Positions 1 to 8,422 of a stretch of DNA of 64,000 nt are shown piece after piece. The stretch comes from Streptomyces sp. AC512_CC834 (GTDB lineage: Bacteria; Actinomycetota; Actinomycetes; Streptomycetales; Streptomycetaceae). A program made the position numbers and the translations under genes. Numbering within the stretch: position 1 is the first letter of the stretch; each line of letters starts with the position of its first letter. Under the pieces are notes generated by a model. That model was given only the letters and a program-made list of their open reading frames with translations. It had not been told where the DNA came from and did not search any database. The stretch lies in assembly GCF_019049325.1 (NCBI RefSeq), contig NZ_JAGMUO010000097.1, positions 703,882 to 767,881 on the forward strand, written 5' to 3'.

Positions 1-4
1 TGGC

Positions 5-739
5 ATGAAGACTGCCGCGTACGTCGAGATCCTGGACCGCGAAGGCGCGTTGCTGGCCGCGGCCGCCGAGGCGGCGGGCAGTGACGCCGAGGTGCCGACC
101 TGCCCCGGCTGGCAGGTGCGGGACCTGCTGCGGCACACGGGGACGATCCATCGCTGGGCGGCGGCGTTCGTCGCCGAGGGACACACCGGTCCCCGGCCCG
201 AGGGCGGCCTGCCCGACCTGGACGGTGCCCCGCTCCTGGACTGGTTCCGCCAGGGGCACGGCCGGCTCGTCGACACCCTCGCGGGCGCCGCACCCGACGT
301 GCGGTGCTGGCACTTCCTGCCCGCGCCGTCACCGCTCGCCTTCTGGGCCCGGCGGCAGGCGCACGAGACGACCGGGCACCGGTTCGACGCCGAGTCGGCC
401 CGGGGCGGTGCACCCACCGGCGTCGGCGTGGACTTCGCGGTGGACGGCATCGACGAGCTGCTGTGCGGCTTCCATGCCCGTCCGAAGAGCGCCGTACGCT
501 CCGAGGAGCCCCGCACGCTGCGGGTCCGGGCGACGGACGCGCCGGATGCCGTATGGACCGTACGGCTGTCCGCGCAGCCTCCGGTGACCGTGCGGGACGG
601 CGCCGGGGACGCCGACTGCGAGCTGTCCGGACCCGCCGCGCAGCTCTACTCGGCGCTGTGGAACCGCCGGGCCTTCCCGGAAGTCACCGGCGACGGCTCG
701 CTCGCCGCGCTCTGGCGGGAGAGGTCGGGCGTCACCTGA
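5..739 (+). CDS. Maleylpyruvate isomerase family mycothiol-dependent protein
   Basis: A 244-residue soluble protein of the DinB-like/MDMPI family. The N-terminal half (about residues 1-140) has the family opening in which a histidine-bearing helix follows the motif VPTCPGWQVRDLLRH, and the C-terminal part (about 160-240) fits the small MDMPI_C domain. Family members use mycothiol, the actinobacterial low-molecular-weight thiol, in isomerisation or conjugation of small organic acids and xenobiotics. The substrate cannot be read from sequence. The start lies 4 bases inside the window, so any upstream partner is not visible. It converges on a MarR gene. The family call is firm; the reaction is inferred. 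Confidence 0.85.
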   Translation: MKTAAYVEILDREGALLAAAAEAAGSDAEVPTCPGWQVRDLLRHTGTIHRWAAAFVAEGHTGPRPEGGLPDLDGAPLLDWFRQGHGRLVDTLAGAAPDVRCWHFLPAPSPLAFWARRQAHETTGHRFDAESARGGAPTGVGVDFAVDGIDELLCGFHARPKSAVRSEEPRTLRVRATDAPDAVWTVRLSAQPPVTVRDGAGDADCELSGPAAQLYSALWNRRAFPEVTGDGSLAALWRERSGVT

Positions 740-782
740 AGGCGAGGCGAACCGCGCGCGCCGACGACGCCCAGTCTGCCGG

Positions 783-1181
783 TCATCCGGTCAGCATCCG
801 GTGCAGGACCGCTCGTTGCACCGGGAGGACCTCGCCGTGCCGGGCCCGTCCCTTCGGGGTGAGCGCCACCCGCACGCCCCGCCGGTCCTCGGGGCACATG
901 GAGCGCTCGACGAGACCGTCCTTCTCCAGCCGGGCCACGAGACGGGACAGCGCGCTCTGGCTGAGGTGGACCCGCTCGGAGATCTCCTGGACCCGGTATC
1001 CGCAGGAGCCGGGACCGTCCTCGTCCCGGGGGCCGGCCAGGACGTCGAGCACCTCGAAGTCGCTTCCGCACAGGCCGTGTCGGTGCAACGCGCGGTCGAG
1101 TTCGCACTGGACGCCGGCGTGCAGGGCCAGGATCTGGCGCCACTGGGTCACGAGCGCTTGTTCGGCCTTCTTCGCCGCCAT
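783..1181 (-). CDS. MarR family transcriptional regulator
   Basis: 132 residues with the compact winged-helix layout of MarR. A recognition-helix region, VQEISERVHLSQSALSRLV (about residues 66-84), is followed by a wing with the basic motif CPEDRRGVRVALTPKG (about 96-111). MarR proteins bind palindromic operators as dimers and are usually released by phenolic or other small ligands. It converges on the mycothiol-dependent isomerase gene and may respond to xenobiotic stress, but its target is not shown by the sequence. The ATG gives MAAKKAEQ, and no longer credible start is seen. Confidence 0.9.
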   Translation of the reverse strand: MAAKKAEQALVTQWRQILALHAGVQCELDRALHRHGLCGSDFEVLDVLAGPRDEDGPGSCGYRVQEISERVHLSQSALSRLVARLEKDGLVERSMCPEDRRGVRVALTPKGRARHGEVLPVQRAVLHRMLTG

Positions 1182-1256
1182 GCGCGCACCGTAGCAGAGC
1201 GGATCGTGGTCGGCACCGTGCTGCCGAATCGGCGCCGCTCTGGGAGACTTGTCGGC

Positions 1257-1541
1257 ATGGACACCTACGGGGGACGGCGTTCGCAGGGCGAGCGGGACGC
1301 CATCACGGTCGAGATCGGCTACGCGCTGTGCAGCGCGGCGTTCGCGGCTGCCGTGCTGTTCGGGGCCGTGGCGGGGCCGGCGTATCTCTTCGGCCTGCCG
1401 GCCCCGGTGCGTGGTGCGCTCGTCGGCTCGGGGGTGGTGCTGGCCGTGGTGCTGTTCTTCGTCCGGGTGGTGAGCGTACTGGTCCGGTTCGCGCGCCGTG
1501 GTCAGCCGAGCCAGCCCGGCCGTACCAGTCCCGACTCGTAG
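1257..1541 (+). CDS. Small two-helix membrane protein, DUF6332-like
   Basis: A 94-residue protein starting MDTYGGRRSQGERDAITVEIGY. Two hydrophobic segments (about residues 24-44 and 51-70) flank a short loop, and the tail is basic and Ser/Pro-rich. It resembles the Streptomyces small membrane family I know as DUF6332, with the charged GERDA(I/M)TVEIGYAL opening; function unknown. Its 3' end overlaps the end of the convergent response-regulator gene by about 40 bases. The ATG at 1257 is chosen because it puts the family motif at the N-terminus; longer in-frame reading upstream runs across the divergent MarR gene and is not credible. Confidence 0.7.
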   Translation: MDTYGGRRSQGERDAITVEIGYALCSAAFAAAVLFGAVAGPAYLFGLPAPVRGALVGSGVVLAVVLFFVRVVSVLVRFARRGQPSQPGRTSPDS

Positions 1542-2167
1542 GCGAGTACGACCAGTTGGGCCCGGTCGCGGGCGCCCAGCTTCACCATGGTGCGGCTGAC
1601 GTGGGTCTTGGCGGTCAGCGGGCTGACGACCAGTCGGCGGGCGATCTCCTCGTTGGACAGTCCGATGCCGACCAGGGCCATCACCTCGCGCTCCCGCTCG
1701 GTCAGCCGGGCCATCTCGCCGGCCGCCGCGGGCTCTTTGGAGCGCGCCGCGAACTCGGCGATCAGGCGGCGGGTCACCCCCGGTGACAGCAGCGCGTCGC
1801 CGTCCACCACCGCCCGTACGGCGCGCAGGAGTTCCTCGGGTTCGGTGTCCTTGACCAGGAAGCCGGAGGCGCCGGAGCGGATCGCCTCGAAGACGTACTC
1901 GTCGAGTTCGAAGGTGGTGAGCATGACGACCTTCACGTCCCGCAACCCGGCGTCCTGGGTCACCCGGCGGGTCGCGGCCAGGCCGTCGAGCAGGGGCATG
2001 CGGATGTCCATGAGGACGACGTCGGGGCGCAGTTCACGGATCGAGCGCACCGCCTCCTCGCCGTCGGCGGCCTCCGCGACCACCTCGATGTCCTGCTGAG
2101 CGTCCAGCAGCGCCCGGAAGCCGGCCCGTACCAGTGACTGGTCGTCGGCGAGCAGTACGCGGATCAC
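1502..2167 (-). CDS. NarL/LuxR-type response regulator
   Basis: A 221-residue two-domain response regulator. The receiver domain (residues 2-120) has the acidic pair in VLLADDQ, the phospho-acceptor Asp at about residue 54 in VLMDIRMP and the conserved Lys in FLVKD. The C-terminal LuxR-type HTH spans about 155-205 (LTEREREVMALVGIGLSNEE, then LTAKTHVSRTMVKLG). The GTG start overlaps the stop of the upstream sensor kinase as GTGA, so the pair is translationally coupled. It receives phosphate from that kinase and acts as a DNA-binding regulator; its regulon is unknown. Confidence 0.95.
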   Translation of the reverse strand: MIRVLLADDQSLVRAGFRALLDAQQDIEVVAEAADGEEAVRSIRELRPDVVLMDIRMPLLDGLAATRRVTQDAGLRDVKVVMLTTFELDEYVFEAIRSGASGFLVKDTEPEELLRAVRAVVDGDALLSPGVTRRLIAEFAARSKEPAAAGEMARLTEREREVMALVGIGLSNEEIARRLVVSPLTAKTHVSRTMVKLGARDRAQLVVLAYESGLVRPGWLG

Positions 2168-3477
2168 CGGTCGTCCTCCTTCACGTGCCTGATGGGCTTC
2201 GCCTGCGTCGTGGGGTTCGCCCGCCTCATGGGCTTCGCCTGCGCCGTGGGCTTCACGTCGATCGGCAGGGAGGCCAGCACCCGGAAGCCGCCGTCGGGTC
2301 GCGGGCCCGCCTCGATGGTGCCACCCAGGGCCGCCGCCCGCTCCCGCATCCCGGCCAGCCCGTTGCCGCTGCCGCCCGCCTCGGCGCCCGTCGCGGGGCC
2401 GTCGTCGTCGACGCGCAGCCGCAGCGTGCCGCCCTCCCGGTCGAGACACACGCGCGCGCGGCGCGAGCCCGAGTGCCGCACGACGTTGGTGAGCGCCTCC
2501 TGCACGATGCGGAACGCGGCCAGGTCGGTGCCGGGCGACAGGTGCGGCGGCTTCCCCTCCACCTCGACGGTGAGGCCCGCGCTCGCCGCCTGCTCGACCA
2601 GTTCGGGCAGCCGGTCGAGACCGGGGGCGGGCGCGCGCGGCGCGTCTCCGGGGGTGCGCAGGGTGTCGAGCACCTGCCGGACCTCGCCGAGCGCCTCCTT
2701 GCTCTGGTCCTTGATGGTGGTGAGTGCGGTGCGCGCCTGCTCCGGGTCGGTGTCCAGGAGGGCCAGACCGACGCCCGCCTGCACGTTGATGACGGAGATG
2801 CTGTGCGCCAGTACGTCGTGCAGCTCGCGGGCGATGCGCAGCCGCTCCTCGTCCGCGCGTCGACGCGCCGCCTGGGCCCGTTCGGCCCGCTCCCGCGCCC
2901 ACTGTTCGCGGCGGATCCGGGCCAGCTCCGACACGGCCACGATCGCCACGACCCAGGTGGCGATCACGATCTCCTGTCCCCAGGACGCGGCCGCGTCCCC
3001 GGACGGCGGCAGCCACCGGTAGAGCCAGTGCGCCACCAGGGCGTGCCCGGCCCAGAGCGTCCCCATCGCCGCCCACGCGGCTCTGCGGTGCCCGGCGACG
3101 ACGGCGCTGAAGCAGGCCACCGCGACGGCCACGAACACCGGTCCGTACGGGTATCCGGCGCCCAGGTAGAGCAGGGTGGTGACCGCCGTGCCGAAGACGA
3201 CCGGCACCGGGTACCGCTGCCGCCACAGCAGGGCCGCCCCCGTCACGAACAGCAGCGCACGGGCGAAGGGGTCGAGGGCGGCCCGCTCCCCCTCCTGGGC
3301 GTGGGCGGCGAAGTTCGAGCCGATCAGCACGAACGCCGTGATCAGCGCCGTGGAACGCCAGGGCCACCGGGGGCGGCGCTCCTCGTCGCCCCGCCGGTTC
3401 CACCACGGGGGCTGCCCGGGCCGCCACCACTGCGGCGGCCCGCCCCCGCGCTCACGCTGTCCGTCCATGACCGCCAC
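2164..3477 (-). CDS. Two-component sensor histidine kinase, NarX/DesK-like (HisKA_3)
   Basis: 437 residues: a basic/proline-rich cytoplasmic N-terminus, then about four to five hydrophobic segments (roughly residues 42-60, 74-86, 92-105, 112-145, 168-184), a coiled coil rich in Arg/Glu/Ala, and the HisKA_3 dimerisation helix with phospho-accepting His220 in RIARELHDVLAHSIS. The ATPase domain has the N-box ALTNVVRHS and a G-box GNGLAGMRERAAALGG. There is no extracellular sensor domain, as in many Streptomyces kinases that sense membrane state. The C-terminus has a short Lys/Pro/Thr repeat-like tail. It is coupled to the response regulator downstream. A start nine bases further in (MDGQRE) is equally possible. 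Confidence 0.93.
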   Translation of the reverse strand: MAVMDGQRERGGGPPQWWRPGQPPWWNRRGDEERRPRWPWRSTALITAFVLIGSNFAAHAQEGERAALDPFARALLFVTGAALLWRQRYPVPVVFGTAVTTLLYLGAGYPYGPVFVAVAVACFSAVVAGHRRAAWAAMGTLWAGHALVAHWLYRWLPPSGDAAASWGQEIVIATWVVAIVAVSELARIRREQWARERAERAQAARRRADEERLRIARELHDVLAHSISVINVQAGVGLALLDTDPEQARTALTTIKDQSKEALGEVRQVLDTLRTPGDAPRAPAPGLDRLPELVEQAASAGLTVEVEGKPPHLSPGTDLAAFRIVQEALTNVVRHSGSRRARVCLDREGGTLRLRVDDDGPATGAEAGGSGNGLAGMRERAAALGGTIEAGPRPDGGFRVLASLPIDVKPTAQAKPMRRANPTTQAKPIRHVKEDDR

Positions 3478-3601
3478 GCTAGACGGCGCGCACCGCGGCC
3501 GGCGTCACCCGCGCGTGGTGATCACACGTACTCCCGGCGAAGTACGCCATCCCCCCGCGTTATACCCGCGTCCGCCCGGCCGCGACCGGGCGCGCCCGAG
3601 G

Positions 3602-4918
3602 TCAGGAACCGTCCTCGGCGCCCGCACCGCCCCCGGTGCCCGGAACACCCGTGGGGGCCGCCGCGCCCGGAGTGGCCGGCGGGCCGGCCGCCGTGTCCTC
3701 GCCGCCGGTGGGCCGGCGGTCCATCGCCGCCAGTGCCCGCTGCGCCAGCGGATGGCCGCGGACCAGCTCGCCCAGCGAGGTCGAGCCCTGGGTGATCTCC
3801 TTGAACGCCTTCCAGGCCGGGCGGAAGCCGGTCAGGGCTGCGTGGAAGAGCCCGGGCCGGCGCTCGAACACGGCCATCATGCGCTTGCCGACGCTCATCT
3901 CCACGCCCAGCCCGGCCTTGATCGCGAACGCGTAGTTCAGGGCCTGCTTGCGCGCGTCCACGGCGTCGTGCGCCTCGGAGATCCGCACCGCCCACTCCCC
4001 CGCGAGCCGGCCGGACCGCAGCGCGAAGGAGATGCCCTCGCGGGTCCACGGTTCCAGGAGCCCCGCCGCGTCGCCGCAGACCAGGACCCGGCCGCGCGAC
4101 AGCGGCGAGTCGTCGGCGCGGCAGCGCGTCAGATGGCCGGAGGAGATGCTCGGCTCGAAACCGGCGAGCCCGAGCCGCGCGACGAAGTCCTCCAGGTACC
4201 GCTTGGTCGCCGCGCCCTCACCGCGCGCCGAGATCACACCGACCGTCAGCGTGTCGCCCTTGGGGAAGACCCAGCCGTAACTGCCGGGCATCGGGCCCCA
4301 GTCGATGAGCACCCGCCCCTTCCAGTCGGCGGCGACCGTGTCCGGGACCGGAATCTCCGCCTCCAGGCCGAGGTCGACCTGGTCGAGCTTCACCCCGACG
4401 TGGGCGCCTATCCGGCTGGCGCTGCCGTCCGCGCCGACGACGGCCCGCGCCAGCACCGTCTCGCCGCCCTGGAGGACGACGGCGACCGTGCGCCGGTCCG
4501 GCACCGCCGAACCGTGCTGCTCCACCCGTGTCACCGTCGCCCCGGTGCGCAGGTCGGCGCCCGCCTTCTGCGCGTGCTCGACGAGCTGCTGGTCGAACTC
4601 GGGCCGGTTGATCAGCCCGAACAGCATCTGCCGGGAGCGCCGGGTCCGGGTGAAGCGCCCGTTGTTCGAGAAGGTCACCGCGTGCACACGGTCCCGGAGG
4701 GGCAGCTCGAAGCCGGGTGGGAGGGTGTCGCGCGAGGGACCGATGATGCCGCCGCCGCATGTTTTGTAGCGGGGCAGGTCCGCCTTCTCCAGCAACAGCA
4801 CGCGCCGTCCCGCGACCGCCGCCGCGTAGGCGGCCGAGGCCCCCGCGGGTCCCGCGCCCACCACGACCACGTCCCAGACCTGACGGGCGTCGTCCGCCGA
4901 AGAGTTCTCGCTGCTCAC
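3602..4918 (-). CDS. Geranylgeranyl-reductase-family FAD-dependent oxidoreductase
   Basis: 438 residues. The N-terminal FAD-binding Rossmann motif VVVVGAGPAGASAAY is followed by LLEKADLPRYKTCGGGI, which is typical of geranylgeranyl reductase (ChlP-type) flavoproteins, and the second FAD motif VCGDAAGLLEPWTREGISFAL is near residue 290. In bacteria these enzymes saturate isoprenoid chains of menaquinone, carotenoid or lipid precursors. No substrate-specific residue can be assigned. The last 40 residues are a Gly/Ala/Pro-rich tail. It lies downstream of nothing on its strand except the divergent promoter region shared with the M20 peptidase. Confidence 0.85.
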   Translation of the reverse strand: MSSENSSADDARQVWDVVVVGAGPAGASAAYAAAVAGRRVLLLEKADLPRYKTCGGGIIGPSRDTLPPGFELPLRDRVHAVTFSNNGRFTRTRRSRQMLFGLINRPEFDQQLVEHAQKAGADLRTGATVTRVEQHGSAVPDRRTVAVVLQGGETVLARAVVGADGSASRIGAHVGVKLDQVDLGLEAEIPVPDTVAADWKGRVLIDWGPMPGSYGWVFPKGDTLTVGVISARGEGAATKRYLEDFVARLGLAGFEPSISSGHLTRCRADDSPLSRGRVLVCGDAAGLLEPWTREGISFALRSGRLAGEWAVRISEAHDAVDARKQALNYAFAIKAGLGVEMSVGKRMMAVFERRPGLFHAALTGFRPAWKAFKEITQGSTSLGELVRGHPLAQRALAAMDRRPTGGEDTAAGPPATPGAAAPTGVPGTGGGAGAEDGS

Positions 4919-5016
4919 GATGGTCTACTGCTCCGATCAAACCGCATGCCGCACCTGACCCCCGCATCCTACGGCGGGCATCGCCGCAGGCCACTGTGGG
5001 AGGATCGGCCCATCAT

Positions 5017-5040
5017 TCCAAGTACTCCTCCAAGTACTCC
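5017..5040. repeat. Perfect 12-bp tandem direct repeat in divergent promoter region
   Basis: TCCAAGTACTCC occurs twice back to back between the reductase gene and the M20 peptidase gene, about 35 bases upstream of the peptidase start. It could be a duplicated activator site or a replication-slippage product; nothing in the sequence decides. Confidence 0.6.
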
Positions 5041-5074
5041 TTGGTACAACGTCGCACCCACAAGGAGCGTGCCC

Positions 5075-6430
5075 ATGTCGTCGAATCCGGTCGCCGAGAC
5101 CGTCGCCTCACTCATGCCCCGGGCGAAGGAGGAACTCGCCGCGCTGGTGGCCTTCCGGTCGGTGGCGGACTTCGACCAGTTCCCGCGCAGCGAGAGCGTG
5201 GGGGCCGCCAACTGGACAGCGGCGGCCCTGCGCGCCGAGGGATTCCAGGACGTGGCCCTGCTCGACACCCCGGACGGCACCCAGTCGGTGTACGGGTATC
5301 TGCCCGGACCCGAGGGCGCGAAGACCGTGCTGCTCTACGCCCACTACGACGTGCAGCCGCCGCTGGACGAGGCGGGCTGGGCCACTCCGCCGTTCGAGCT
5401 GACCGAGCGCGACGGCCGCTGGTACGGGCGCGGCGCGGCGGACTGCAAGGGCGGCGTGATCATGCACCTGCTCGCGCTGCGCGCGCTGACGGCGAACGGC
5501 GGCGTGCCGGTGCACGTCAAGGTGATCGCCGAGGGTTCGGAGGAGCAGGGCACCGGCGGCCTCGAGCGGTACGCCGAGCAGCACCCCGAACTGCTGGCCG
5601 CTGACACGATCGTCATCGGCGACGCGGGCAACTTCCGGGTCGGTCTGCCGACGGTCACCTCGACGCTGCGCGGCATGACGCTGCTGCGCGTGAAGGTCGA
5701 CACACTCGAAGGCAACCTGCACTCCGGTCAGTTCGGCGGCGCGGCGCCCGACGCGCTGGGCGCCCTGATCCGCGTACTGGACTCGCTGCGCGCCGAGGAC
5801 GGCTCGACGACCGTCGACGGTCTGGCGGCGGACGACCGCTGGGAGGGCCTGGCGTACGACGAGGAGCAGTTCCGCCGGGACGCCCGGGTGCTCGACGGCG
5901 TGGAGCTGATCGGTTCCGGTTCGGTCGCCGACCGCATCTGGGCGCGGCCGTCCGTCACGGTGCTCGGCATCGACTGCCCGCCGGTCGTCGGCGCCACCCC
6001 GTCGGTGCAGGCGGGCGCCCGCGCGCTGGTGAGCCTGAGGGTGCCGCCGGGCGTGGACGCGGCCGAGGCGACCAAGCTGCTCCAGGCCCACCTGGAGGCG
6101 CGTACGCCGTGGGGCGCCCGGGTCGGCGTCGAACAGCTCGGCCAGGGCCAGGCGTTCCGCGCCGACACCACCAGCCCGGCGTACCAGGCGATGGCGGACG
6201 CGATGGCGGTGGCGTACCCCGGCGAGGAGATGCAGTACGCGGGCCAGGGCGGCTCCATCCCGCTGTGCAACACCCTGGCGTCACTGTATCCGCAGGCGGA
6301 GATCCTGCTGATCGGCCTGAGCGAGCCGGAGGCCCAGATCCACGCCGTGAACGAGAGCGTGTCCCCCGAGGAGCTGGAGCGGCTGTCGGTGGCCGAGGCG
6401 CACTTCCTGCGCAACTACGCGGCGAGCTGA
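5075..6430 (+). CDS. M20 family dipeptidase / metallopeptidase
   Basis: 451 residues. A strong ribosome site (AAGGAG at 5062-5067) fixes the ATG. The M20 catalytic core is complete: metal His90 and Asp92 in YAHYDVQPP, bridging Asp123 in GRGAADCKGG, catalytic Glu156 and metal Glu157 in EGSEEQG, and a final histidine in QIHAVNESV. The central dimerisation lid domain (about 205-360) is present. The length suits the PepV/CNDP-like dipeptidases that hydrolyse dipeptides in the cytoplasm. It is monocistronic and divergent from the reductase. Two short direct repeats lie just upstream. The exact peptide preference is not visible. Confidence 0.93.
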   Translation: MSSNPVAETVASLMPRAKEELAALVAFRSVADFDQFPRSESVGAANWTAAALRAEGFQDVALLDTPDGTQSVYGYLPGPEGAKTVLLYAHYDVQPPLDEAGWATPPFELTERDGRWYGRGAADCKGGVIMHLLALRALTANGGVPVHVKVIAEGSEEQGTGGLERYAEQHPELLAADTIVIGDAGNFRVGLPTVTSTLRGMTLLRVKVDTLEGNLHSGQFGGAAPDALGALIRVLDSLRAEDGSTTVDGLAADDRWEGLAYDEEQFRRDARVLDGVELIGSGSVADRIWARPSVTVLGIDCPPVVGATPSVQAGARALVSLRVPPGVDAAEATKLLQAHLEARTPWGARVGVEQLGQGQAFRADTTSPAYQAMADAMAVAYPGEEMQYAGQGGSIPLCNTLASLYPQAEILLIGLSEPEAQIHAVNESVSPEELERLSVAEAHFLRNYAAS

Positions 6431-6478
6431 GCCGGGGCGGCTCGCGGTCGGGCCCGCTGCGGCTCGTGTTCTGCCGTC

Positions 6479-6522
6479 GGCAGAGGGGCCTCGCCACCCG
6501 GCGGGGCCCTGCCCTCTCTGCC
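6479..6522. terminator. Probable terminator of the M20 peptidase gene
   Basis: A two-tier hairpin about 50 bases after the peptidase stop: outer arms GGCAGAG/CTCTGCC and inner arms GGGCCTCGCC/GGCGGGGCCC (9 of 10 paired) around ACCC. There is no U-tract, as is common in Streptomyces. A smaller hairpin (CTGCCG T CGGCAG, 6471-6483) overlaps its left arm. Confidence 0.5.
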
Positions 6523-6543
6523 TACGGTCGTCCCGTGACTCCT

Positions 6544-6651
6544 CTCCCTCGTGAACGAGGGAGCTTCTCCACCGACTCCAAGGAGTCGGCAGACGGCCAA
6601 GCCCTGACCGCTGCCGAAGCAGGTACGCAGCGTACTACGCCGCTTCGCGGC
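6544..6651. repeat. Cluster of four short perfect hairpins, possible mobile-element or RNA remnant
   Basis: Four perfect hairpins follow one another within 108 bases: CTCCCTCGT-GA-ACGAGGGAG (6544-6563), CCGACTCC-AA-GGAGTCGG (6572-6589), GTACG-CAG-CGTAC (6623-6635) and GCCGC-TTC-GCGGC (6639-6651). A 9-base direct repeat GGTACGCAG occurs at 6622-6630 and 6655-6663. No gene is visible here. Dense terminal hairpins are known at the ends of IS200/IS605-group elements and in the RNAs associated with TnpB, so a relic of such an element is one reading; a structured RNA is another. The identity is inference. Confidence 0.4.
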
Positions 6652-6680
6652 TCCGGTACGCAGGGGCGGCGGCCGAGTCC

Positions 6681-7238
6681 TTGGGACGGGTACGGCGGAT
6701 CGTGCTCACCCACTTCCACGAGGACCACGTGGGCGGGGCGCAGGAGGTGGCCGCGCTCACCGGGGCCGAGGTGGTGGCGCACGGCCTGGAGGCGCCCGTC
6801 GTGCGCGGCGAGGTGCCGGGCCCGCCGCCCATGTACGAGGACGGGGAGCGTCCGCTGCACGAGAGCGCCCTGCGGCTGCTTCCGCGGGGCGGCTTCGACC
6901 GGCCGGCGCGGGTGACCGAGGTGTCCGACGGGGACGTGCTGGACTTCGGCGGCGGGGCCCGGGTCGTGCACGCGCCGGGTCACACGGACGGAAGCGTCGG
7001 GCTGCACCTGCCGCGGCACGGCGTGCTGTTCACGGGGGACGCCGTCGCTGCGTCCCCGTTCGACGGCAGTGTGCTGCTCGGCGTGCTCAACACCGACCGG
7101 GACCGGGCCGTCTCCTCCTTCGGGCGTGTGGCGGCCCTCGACTCGGAGCTGGTCTGTTTCGGTCACGGGGATCCGGTGACCGTCCGGGCCGGGGCGGCGC
7201 TGCGGGAGGCGGCGCGGTCCTACGGGGCGGACGTCTGA
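6681..7238 (+). pseudogene. 5'-truncated metallo-beta-lactamase-fold hydrolase
   Basis: The open frame (185 codons from TTG) keeps the zinc core of a metallo-beta-lactamase-fold hydrolase: HFHEDH at residues 11-16, HAPGHTDGS near 93, TGDA near 113 and GHGDP near 158. What is missing is the N-terminus. Family members have roughly 40-60 residues before HxHxDH, forming the first beta sheet. In this frame, sense codons run back only to a stop at 6552-6554, with no ATG or GTG between; the TTG at 6681 is the first possible start and has no ribosome site. Upstream sequence is the hairpin cluster. I infer loss of the 5' part by insertion or deletion; expression as a short protein is not excluded. Confidence 0.65.
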
Positions 7239-7240
7239 CG

Positions 7241-8284
7241 TCAACCGACCGGTGTGCCCGCCTCCAGGTAGAGGGCGGCGCCGCGTTCGCGTGCCCGCAG
7301 GGCCCAGCGCAGCCGTGCGTAGCGGACCGGGGGCAGCAGGCCGGCGGCCTCGTCCTCGGTGACGAAGCGCCAGTCGCGCAGTTCGGAGCCGGGCAGCTTG
7401 ATGCGTCCGGCGGCCGCGGAGTCGAGCCGGCCGCCGTCGAAGAGCATGCGCAGGCCGCCGTAGGCGGGTGGTGCGGGCGGTTCCCAGTCGACGACCAGCA
7501 GGGCGGGTACGTCCTCGAGGCGCAGGCCGGTCTCCTCGACGACCTCGCGCACACCGGCGCGGGCCGGTGCCTCGCCGGGTTCGACGACGCCGCCGGGGAA
7601 CTCCCAGCCGGGTTTGTAGGTGGGGTCGACGAGCAGTACCCGGTCCTGTTCGTCGAAGAGCAGGACGCCGGCGGCGACGGTCTCGCCGGTGGGCTCCGGC
7701 GTCTGCACGATCCCGCAGGCCGGCACGGCGCCGGTGCCGACGGCCTCCGCGACCCGGGCGGCGGCCTCGTACGGCGTGAGGGCGCCGGTGTCGACCGGAT
7801 GGGCGTCCGCGGTGAGCCAGGAGGCGAGGGCGGACCGGTAGGGCTCGATGTGGTCGTACGACCACTGCCGTACCCGCAGCTCGCCGTCCGGCAGGTCCGC
7901 CGGTGTCTCGCGGTTCGCTATTCGCTCCCGCAGGATCGTTTCAGCCGGAGCCAGCAGGACGTGCCGGACCGCGATCCGGCGGGCGGCGAGACCACCGAAG
8001 ATCTCGTCCCGGTACTCCTGGCGCAGCAGCGTCATCGGGACCACGAGGGTCCCGCCGAGGTCGGCGAGCAGCGCGGCCGCCGTGTCGATCACCAGGCGCC
8101 GCCAGATCGGCAGGTCCTGGAAGTCGCCCACCTCGGCCAGGCGTTTGGGCGGCAGCAGGTGTGCGAGTGCCCCGCCGATGATCTCGGGGTCGAAGAGTGT
8201 GCTGTTCGGGATCAGTTCGATCAGTTCCCGTGCGGTGGTGGTCTTCCCCGCACCGAACGCGCCGTTGATCCAGACGACGGTCAC
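7241..8284 (-). CDS. P-loop kinase-like ATPase fused to a NUDIX hydrolase
   Basis: 347 residues in two domains. Residues 1-~175 carry a Walker A motif near the start (INGAFGAGKTTTARELI) and resemble the AAA-type small nucleotide kinases that phosphorylate small substrates. Residues ~200-347 are a NUDIX hydrolase with the box GGVVEPGEAPARAGVREVVEETGL (G-x5-E-x7-REVxEExG) complete. The GTG at 8284 is preferred because it follows AGAGGGGG with good spacing and puts the P-loop at residue 7; the frame stays open further upstream. The two activities together suggest salvage or clean-up of a phosphorylated small molecule, but no substrate is visible. It ends two bases past the end of the truncated metallo-beta-lactamase gene, facing it. 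Confidence 0.88.
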   Translation of the reverse strand: MTVVWINGAFGAGKTTTARELIELIPNSTLFDPEIIGGALAHLLPPKRLAEVGDFQDLPIWRRLVIDTAAALLADLGGTLVVPMTLLRQEYRDEIFGGLAARRIAVRHVLLAPAETILRERIANRETPADLPDGELRVRQWSYDHIEPYRSALASWLTADAHPVDTGALTPYEAAARVAEAVGTGAVPACGIVQTPEPTGETVAAGVLLFDEQDRVLLVDPTYKPGWEFPGGVVEPGEAPARAGVREVVEETGLRLEDVPALLVVDWEPPAPPAYGGLRMLFDGGRLDSAAAGRIKLPGSELRDWRFVTEDEAAGLLPPVRYARLRWALRARERGAALYLEAGTPVG

Positions 8285-8422
8285 AGGTCCCCCTCTTCTG
8301 TTGGCCCCCTGTGGCTTGCCCGCTTCACCCTGCCACGGAAACCAGGCGCAGTTGAGGACGTACGACAGCGGCGCCGGTGCCCAGGGGAGGGACACCGGCG
8401 CCGCATGGTCCGGGTGGGGGCG

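Noticed and set aside
3176..5074. Upstream in-frame extension of the M20 peptidase
   Set aside because: Reads antisense through the sensor kinase and reductase genes; the ribosome site and ATG at 5075 give the normal family N-terminus.
6681..7238. Complete metallo-beta-lactamase gene
   Set aside because: The N-terminal sheet is missing and no ATG or GTG exists upstream in frame before a stop, so truncation is the better reading.
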